DNA from: a virus
DNA length: 41,238 bases
Virus record (IMG/VR): IMGVR_UViG_3300042505_002139
Coordinates: 1 to 41,238 of that record
Strand: one strand, 5' to 3'
The notes under the pieces are model-generated. The model worked only from the letters and a program-made list of their open reading frames with translations. It was not told the DNA's origin and ran no database searches. How positions within the stretch are numbered: the stretch's first letter is position 1; the number at the start of each line of letters is the position of its first letter. A program made the translations under genes and the position numbers. Shown piece by piece: positions 35,896 through 41,238 of this stretch.

Positions 35896-36872
35896 TACTT
35901 TACACCACCAGTAGTCTTAAAAGCTATATTTGATTCTATTTCCTCATCATCAAATAAAAGTTCATAATTTTTTGAATAAGCGTACTTATTGAGTTTGCAC
36001 CCAAAAGATGAAGATGCTGGGTTTTTTTGCTCTAAGATTTCTATCTCAAAATAGAAATCACCATACAGTTCTTCGTATGTAGAGAATAGTAATTCTGTTT
36101 GCATGTCGAGTTCATAGATTAATTGATTGACTTCTTCATTTGCGGAATAAAGATCTATTAAAATATTTTCTTTTACTACTTTTTGTCCATCTCCAGTTGC
36201 TGATGACTTTACTATTTTTAAAGAAATAATACCAGAAGAAGATGACTTTGTTGCATATATTTTAATCTTTGGACCATTAAAAGGAGCTATGATTTTTGAC
36301 CCAGAAAGAGAACTCTTACCTTCCCTCCAAGAGGCTGTGTCGCCCAAAAAGCTTATTGAAGACACTCTTTGATTTGAGTCATAAGAAACTTCTGTTGAAT
36401 AAAAGTTTATGCTTGCAGCAGCATTACCAGAATTAGATGCTATGAAGTTATTTCCAGATGGATTTGTTGTTGAGACATATGAAGATCCACTAAGTTCTAT
36501 GTATTGGATATTGTCTTTGTGATAGTATATGTAATATTCTCCCACTGGCTGACTTCCTGGCTCAACATCAGTAAGAGATTTGAACCACAAATTTCTTTTA
36601 TATATATCAGAGCTTGATGAGTCAACTATAAGACTGAATGTTGGAGTCTTAGAAGTCAAAGTCTCATAAACCACAATGTATGAGTCTGAGTCAAATTTAG
36701 TTTTGATTAATCCATCTTCAAAATAAAAAAGTTTTCCTATATCCAGATTATTTAAATTTACGTGCACCCAGTCATTGGCTTTTAATCTCTCAGAAACCTG
36801 AGGAAAGACTATTTTTCTTCTTACTGGTGCGTATGAATTAACGCCGGATAATAAGTAATTAAACCAAGACAT
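35895..36872 (-). CDS. Tail or baseplate protein, unknown
   Basis: A 325-residue protein starting MSWFNYLLSGVNSYAPVRRK. It is beta-rich with Ser/Asn-rich turns (INFYSTEVSYDSNQRVSSISFLGD) and a closing NPASSSFGCKLNKYAYSK segment. No enzymatic motif is seen. It is encoded between the helical tail protein and the S74 fibre, with a 1-nt overlap with the fibre start. Probably a tail or baseplate structural part. Confidence 0.55.
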   Translation of the reverse strand: MSWFNYLLSGVNSYAPVRRKIVFPQVSERLKANDWVHVNLNNLDIGKLFYFEDGLIKTKFDSDSYIVVYETLTSKTPTFSLIVDSSSSDIYKRNLWFKSLTDVEPGSQPVGEYYIYYHKDNIQYIELSGSSYVSTTNPSGNNFIASNSGNAAASINFYSTEVSYDSNQRVSSISFLGDTASWREGKSSLSGSKIIAPFNGPKIKIYATKSSSSGIISLKIVKSSATGDGQKVVKENILIDLYSANEEVNQLIYELDMQTELLFSTYEELYGDFYFEIEILEQKNPASSSFGCKLNKYAYSKNYELLFDDEEIESNIAFKTTGGVK

Positions 36873-36874
36873 AT

Positions 36875-38450
36875 CTAAATCTCATTATACAATATTTCAA
36901 ATTCGTAAGCATCGAGTTTATCATCTTCTATATCAACTTCAATTGTTGCCTCAAAAACAACGCCTCCTCCAGTTAAAAGAGACTGAGAAAATCCAGTAAC
37001 ATTAAGATTGCCATATGGAATAGAGGATGTTGAATTATAGAATTCTTCTCTTGCTGCCACGTAATCAATACTCGAAGCGCTAATTAAATTGGAACCATCT
37101 ACACCAGAGTGATTATGATTTGCAAAATCGATTCCTGCTATTTTTACCCCAGAGGCAATGTGTATGTCACCTGTTATGATTCCACCATCTTTTCTAAGAT
37201 ACTGTGGGTGTGCGTCTTCAGTCAAATCATCTAATTGTGAGTGCGACGATCTTAGACTTTCTCTTCTTTCAGAATCTATATTTATAGAGGAAAATATTTC
37301 TTTATACTTTTCTATTTCTGGGTCTTTTGTTGTCACAAGAGTTTTAACTCTTTGAACTGCCTTTGATTCTAGTTGGGTGATGTAGTTTACATATCTTCTC
37401 TTGAGAACTACCAGCTGAATTAGGGCTTGCATCTTTTTGCCCATCTGAGCTCTTCTTTCAAAAAAGTCACTTGATATAGACCCTAGGTTTCCAGTAATTG
37501 CGTTACTGGCAACAACCATTTCTCCTACCAATGTTGGACAAGTTCTAGCCAAATTTGTAGTAGTGAAATCCAACATTAGTGGCTCAATAACTTTAGATTT
37601 AAATGTTACTGCAGGAAGTAGATAGTTAGAATAAAAAACTGTAGCCGTATCTACACAATCTCTTTTTAGAGAATTTGATATTGATGAAATTTCTGATGTA
37701 TACGAATTTACTTTGAGCGAAAAAAAAGCTTGGAGTTGAGCGGCTTGTTTTTCAGAGATTTGATCCAATTCGGTTTTTGGGATTGATGTTGGTGACGATG
37801 TGATTTCTTGGGCAAACTGTTTCGTATAGTGCGTCGCTTCTTTGGACCAATCTGATAGCTGTTTTGCAATTTCGCCTTCTGATTCATCTTTGTAACCATC
37901 CCCTAGTTGATGAGTTGCTATGTTTTTGATAATAATTGATTCATTTCTTAAGTAAGAAATTATTTTTTTTATTTCAAATAAATGACCAAACGAAGTGTGA
38001 TTTACCGTTAGGTCATACTGCTTTACTAACTCCCTACATGATCTGCATTGGTGTTCTGAGGCATAGGAGTATTGCTCATATGTTATATACTCTGGTGCTT
38101 GCATCTGCTTGGCGTTTTCTACGTGCTTTACAGCGTCTTGCCAAACTGCTCTATGAGCTCTTTCCAATTCAATATTTGAATATGGATTTATATTTACCTG
38201 AAGTAGGTTATTATTTATTTCGTTCAACAATTCAGAAATAATCGATTCGCAATAATAAACATTATTTCTTACTTCTGATACTGAAGTTTGAGAAAATGAA
38301 TTAGAGTATTTTTGGCTATTTTCTCCGGCTGATGTAATTACTTAAATCGTTTTTTCTATCTCCTACAGAAGAAAATGTTGAGACTTCCCCCATGTTGTCG
38401 GAGAACACATTTTCAACTGCGTTATTTTGACCCAAACTATATTTGGCCAT
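36875..38450 (-). CDS. Helical tail/baseplate protein with fibre-like C-terminus, one +1 frameshift
   Basis: A 524-residue product in two frames. The ATG at 38450 gives MAKYSLGQNNAVENVFSDN up to codon 42 (CGG), where the zero frame stops two codons on (CGG AGA AAA TAG). Skipping C gives GENSQKYSNSFSQTSVSEVRNN and continues in the long frame. Most of the protein is helical, with a CRSC motif and long alpha segments; the end (DAHPQYLRKDGGIITGDI then FANHNHSGVDGSN) is the His-rich fibre motif that binds metal in other phage fibres. The start lies 1 nt after the terminase stop. Exact role unknown. Confidence 0.7.
38325..38327 (-). other. +1 frameshift site H: AGC CGG A
   Basis: In-frame CGG at codon 42 followed by AGA AAA TAG. 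Skipping C reads GGA GAA AAT and opens about 480 further codons. Confidence 0.8.
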
Positions 38451-38451
38451 A

Positions 38452-40329
38452 CTAGAAAGTCTTTCTCTTTATTGAGGAATTTGGCTTTTTAAGAAAAGCT
38501 TTTTTTGCCCCAAATCTTGCTTGAGCAAGTTTATCAGCTCTGCCAGATAAAGTTGTTGTTTCTGAAGGAAAATCTGAATCAGATGAACCACTGGCTTTGG
38601 GCATAAAAAAGGTATTAGAAAACGACTCTGTTTTTGTAGCAAACTTAACCTTGTGAAGATCATTATAATTCTCTGTTATTGCCAATAGCGCAAGCATTAA
38701 TGCGTCATGCGCATGGTCTACTGCAGAACCGCCAGCTTCAAAAACTGGCCTTCCAGTTTGTGTAGTTCTTAAAACAACATAAGAGATTAACTGCATATAC
38801 ATTTCTGCGTCTTTTTCAGAAATAACTAGTACTTCTTTTTCTAAATACTGCCTCAAATTGTCTACCATATATGGCTTAATTTCTTTTTTTACAATTTGTT
38901 TAGTGTAAGGATCTCTTATGTCAATTGTTTCACTAAAGCTTACGCCTTTAACTTTATCCTTTAAGCCACTTAAAGGATTTTCTACGCCATACTTATGCAG
39001 TAGCTCTACTTGGACCTCACCGTAGCCCCTATCAACATAAATATGCTTAGGATGAAAAATGTTATTTAGTTCTATAATTCTAGAAACTGCTTTTGTTAAA
39101 GTGTATTCAGACTTTTGTATTTCTTCTCTGTAGCATAGTTTTACTTTATTTCTGAATCTATCTTCTTCATACGAATCGGCACAAACTTCAACTACCACTA
39201 TGTTTGTTCCAGCTCCATATTTATCCCAGTCAACACCAATTGTGTGAAAACTTCTTGCAGAAGTAAGTTCTGGAATATAGTTCCAGCCTGGTTCAACGAA
39301 TGCTTTATCAACAAACTTTCTTGGATACACACCCTCTGAATCTTCACCCCAGTCAGCTTCTATTTCATGTCTATAACCTATTTCGGAATATTGTTCCCTA
39401 AATTCGTCTTCTTGTTCTTTAGAAAAAAACGGGTTGCAATAGGATGGGAACCAGAACTCTTGAAATCTATCAGATCTGCACCACTCCCAAAATCTTTCTC
39501 TTCTTCCTGTTGGAGTTGAAGCCCCTATCAAAACTTTGTCTGGTTGATCTTCTGCAGTTTTTTGAAGCATAGCGTAAAGGGCATCTAGGTCGTCACTGTG
39601 CATGTAGTCCATTTCGTCTAAAACTATCATGTGTGCTTCTTGACCACGAGCTACGTCAGATTTTCCACCAGATCTCATACCTGATGTAAAGAATCTTATT
39701 GTTGAGCCATTGGAAAACTGTATCATAAATTGAGGACTCGTAACTTTTCTTGTTATCGAGTTCATTACTATCTCATTTTTTGATGCTAGTCTAACTATTT
39801 CTTGATAAATAAGTTCTACCTGCGTTTTCATAGGTGCGATCACTAAGCATCTGCCATCTTTTGTTGTGTAGCTATAATGAAGAAGTGCTATCGCCATACT
39901 AAATGTTTTACCAAGACGACGACCAGCTCTCAAAACCTTTCTAAGGGATGGATCGCGCAAAATTAAAGTTTGATAAACTCTTGTCTCTGCACCTAAAAAT
40001 TGTTTTGCCCATATACATGGATCTTTAGCTATGTGAATCTGTCTTTGTTGCTCTGCAGATATGCCAGCCTCTAAAAGCTCATTATCAACCTCAAATGGTT
40101 CATCAACCAAAAGTGATAGCTCTCTTTTTGTCAATGGCCTTTCTACAATTGGTTCACCACTTGCCCAGTTTAAGTGTTTAAGCTTATTTTTGAATACCCA
40201 TTCAATTCTATTTACTTGCTTGTAGGATTCAATATCTTGATTTTTTATTATTTCAATAAGATCTTCTCTAGATAATTTTTCTAGATCTTTTCTAAATTGA
40301 TTTGTTTTTTGTTTCAATATTGATGTCAT
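38452..40329 (-). CDS. terL: Terminase large subunit
   Basis: A 625-residue DNA-packaging motor. The ATPase has Walker A AGRRLGKT (135-142), Walker B HMIVLDE (233-239) and the coupling motif IGASTPTG. The nuclease half has acidic metal ligands in HTIGVDWDKYG, IYVDRGYGE and DHAHDALMLAL. Length and order are usual for phage TerL. An N-terminal Lys/Glu-rich extension of about 90 residues precedes the ATPase. No in-frame CGG. It overlaps neither neighbour but is spaced by 1-2 nt, so it belongs to the same leftward operon. Confidence 0.93.
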   Translation of the reverse strand: MTSILKQKTNQFRKDLEKLSREDLIEIIKNQDIESYKQVNRIEWVFKNKLKHLNWASGEPIVERPLTKRELSLLVDEPFEVDNELLEAGISAEQQRQIHIAKDPCIWAKQFLGAETRVYQTLILRDPSLRKVLRAGRRLGKTFSMAIALLHYSYTTKDGRCLVIAPMKTQVELIYQEIVRLASKNEIVMNSITRKVTSPQFMIQFSNGSTIRFFTSGMRSGGKSDVARGQEAHMIVLDEMDYMHSDDLDALYAMLQKTAEDQPDKVLIGASTPTGRRERFWEWCRSDRFQEFWFPSYCNPFFSKEQEDEFREQYSEIGYRHEIEADWGEDSEGVYPRKFVDKAFVEPGWNYIPELTSARSFHTIGVDWDKYGAGTNIVVVEVCADSYEEDRFRNKVKLCYREEIQKSEYTLTKAVSRIIELNNIFHPKHIYVDRGYGEVQVELLHKYGVENPLSGLKDKVKGVSFSETIDIRDPYTKQIVKKEIKPYMVDNLRQYLEKEVLVISEKDAEMYMQLISYVVLRTTQTGRPVFEAGGSAVDHAHDALMLALLAITENYNDLHKVKFATKTESFSNTFFMPKASGSSDSDFPSETTTLSGRADKLAQARFGAKKAFLKKPNSSIKRKTF

Positions 40330-40331
40330 AA

Positions 40332-41238
40332 TTATCCAAAATGTGCTGCTAGCATTGCGGCTTCTGATCCAAGCAAGCTTCTTGCATTTAGCCTTGAGTT
40401 TTGTATTGCCATTACGCCTCTAGCCCTTGATGTAGCAGCCACTTCGTTATCTTTGAATCCAGTTCCAAACATTGGTTTATTAATAGTTCCTTGCATAGAT
40501 TTTAGCGCATCTTTAGCAAAGTTTACGCCAGATGATGCTATTTTTCCAACACCTTTACCTATATCGTATATTAATTGACCAGTTGCGAGAACGTTTAATG
40601 GCATTAGGAATGGAGAAGCTGCCTTTACTGCGCCCATCGAAGCCACTTTAAGTCCAGCTGCCCTAGAACCACCAGATTTCATATATTTGGTGGCCATTCC
40701 CATCATTTTAAATCCACCCCTAACTTCAGTTGCAAATCCACCCACATATTGACCGCCCATGCTAAAAGCTGAAACTGCGTTTCTTCCAGCTGAAACACCA
40801 CCAGTTCTAGCTGCAACTCTTCTCAATGCAGATATTTGTGATGCGCTTGCATCTGCCATATTTAGGGCTCCACCGACAAAAGAAGTTATTCTATTACTTA
40901 AAACTCCAGAAGTCATTTCGTTTCCTATAAATCTGCTGGTTGACGAAAATGCCGCTTGCGTTCTACCGGCAACCATTCCAGCTCTTGCATTTCTAGCAAT
41001 TGCCATTCTTTCTGATGCTGTCATCATGGTTGAGCCAGCAAACCTGGGGCTTTGACGTGCAAGTGATGCTGCTGTAGGAATTGGATTTGTTATGTTAGCA
41101 ACCCTTACTGCATTGGTCGCTATAGCTTGTCTGGTTTGCAGAGCTTTTGTATATCTAGCTTGCCTAAAACGGCCTAAGGTTTGTGCTCCTTCTTTTGAGC
41201 CAACTCTTCTAACTGCTCCACCGGTAGCACTTGCAAAA
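40332..41238 (-). CDS. Ala/Gly-rich virion-region protein, N-terminus beyond window
   Basis: The frame is open to the window edge, so the first in-frame ATG visible (41027) is probably internal and the protein is partial. The visible 302 residues are rich in Ala, Gly, Ser and Arg with a hydrophobic stretch (AASPFLMPLNVLATGQLI) and end with SRLNARSLLGSEAAMLAAHFG. The low-complexity pattern with a hydrophobic segment resembles tape-measure or inner-virion proteins, but I cannot assign it. Confidence 0.6.
   Translation of the reverse strand, partial: FASATGGAVRRVGSKEGAQTLGRFRQARYTKALQTRQAIATNAVRVANITNPIPTAASLARQSPRFAGSTMMTASERMAIARNARAGMVAGRTQAAFSSTSRFIGNEMTSGVLSNRITSFVGGALNMADASASQISALRRVAARTGGVSAGRNAVSAFSMGGQYVGGFATEVRGGFKMMGMATKYMKSGGSRAAGLKVASMGAVKAASPFLMPLNVLATGQLIYDIGKGVGKIASSGVNFAKDALKSMQGTINKPMFGTGFKDNEVAATSRARGVMAIQNSRLNARSLLGSEAAMLAAHFG

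Noticed and set aside
11920-38327. Random sequencing or assembly errors as the cause of the frame breaks
   Set aside because: Kept as the main alternative but not preferred: eight of eight are a C placed exactly before an in-frame GGN codon, with no breaks of other types and no other in-frame CGG. Random errors should fall in all codon phases.
11920-38327. Classical slippery-sequence (-1) frameshifting or P-site +1 re-pairing
   Set aside because: No X-XXY-YYZ heptamers occur at the junctions, the shift is +1, and the P-site codons have nothing in common.
1-41238. tRNA genes, including one with an enlarged anticodon loop
   Set aside because: I looked for TTC-G/A-A T-loops with matching acceptor stems in the gaps and saw none; the gaps are too short. 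Such a tRNA would have to lie outside this window or in the host.

Overview
This is an AT-rich stretch of a tailed double-stranded DNA phage (Caudoviricetes). Terminase, portal, protease/scaffold, HK97-type capsid and a long set of modular tail fibre genes all lie on the minus strand. No host gene, integrase or tRNA gene was seen. The host cannot be named. Several operon-head genes have a -10 box 7-11 nt before the ATG and no Shine-Dalgarno, which suggests leaderless mRNAs; this is common in Actinobacteria but not proof of one.

Layout, in the minus-strand transcription direction (right to left): C-terminal part of an unknown Ala/Gly-rich protein (41238-40332); terminase large subunit; three tail or baseplate genes ending in an S74-chaperone fibre (38450-34133); a sigma70-like promoter; two small genes, portal, a small acidic gene, a GT-A glycosyltransferase, a protease-scaffold, a probable decoration protein and the major capsid protein (34077-27321); a strong hairpin terminator; then tail or fibre genes with two more glycosyltransferases and two short proteins made of PPxF repeats (27199-9674). 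A second hairpin separates these from a four-gene plus-strand operon (6900-9594). The left end (1-6848, minus) holds six more oxygenase genes, two glutathione-peroxidase-like genes, a DUF6065 gene and one unknown gene.

Most unusual observation: six virion genes are broken into overlapping frames at eight places, and all eight breaks have the same form. The upstream frame reaches an in-frame CGG codon, and the protein continues only if the C is skipped so that GGN (Gly) is read (+1 shift; CGGA six times, CGGT twice). My manual scan of every gene in the window found no other in-frame CGG. Removing one C per site makes each gene an exact multiple of three and restores a continuous family-like protein, for example protease plus scaffold, or fibre plus S74 chaperone. 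CGG therefore looks like a dedicated +1 frameshift (or quadruplet) codon in this phage, used only in virion genes here.

Second unusual system: ten 2-oxoglutarate/Fe(II) oxygenase genes (one partial), most of them prolyl-4-hydroxylase-like, occur with two PPxF-repeat proteins encoded directly after tail fibres and with a glycosyltransferase that has the motifs of the Skp1 hydroxyproline GlcNAc-transferase family. I infer a phage-encoded proline hydroxylation and glycosylation pathway acting on virion surface proteins.
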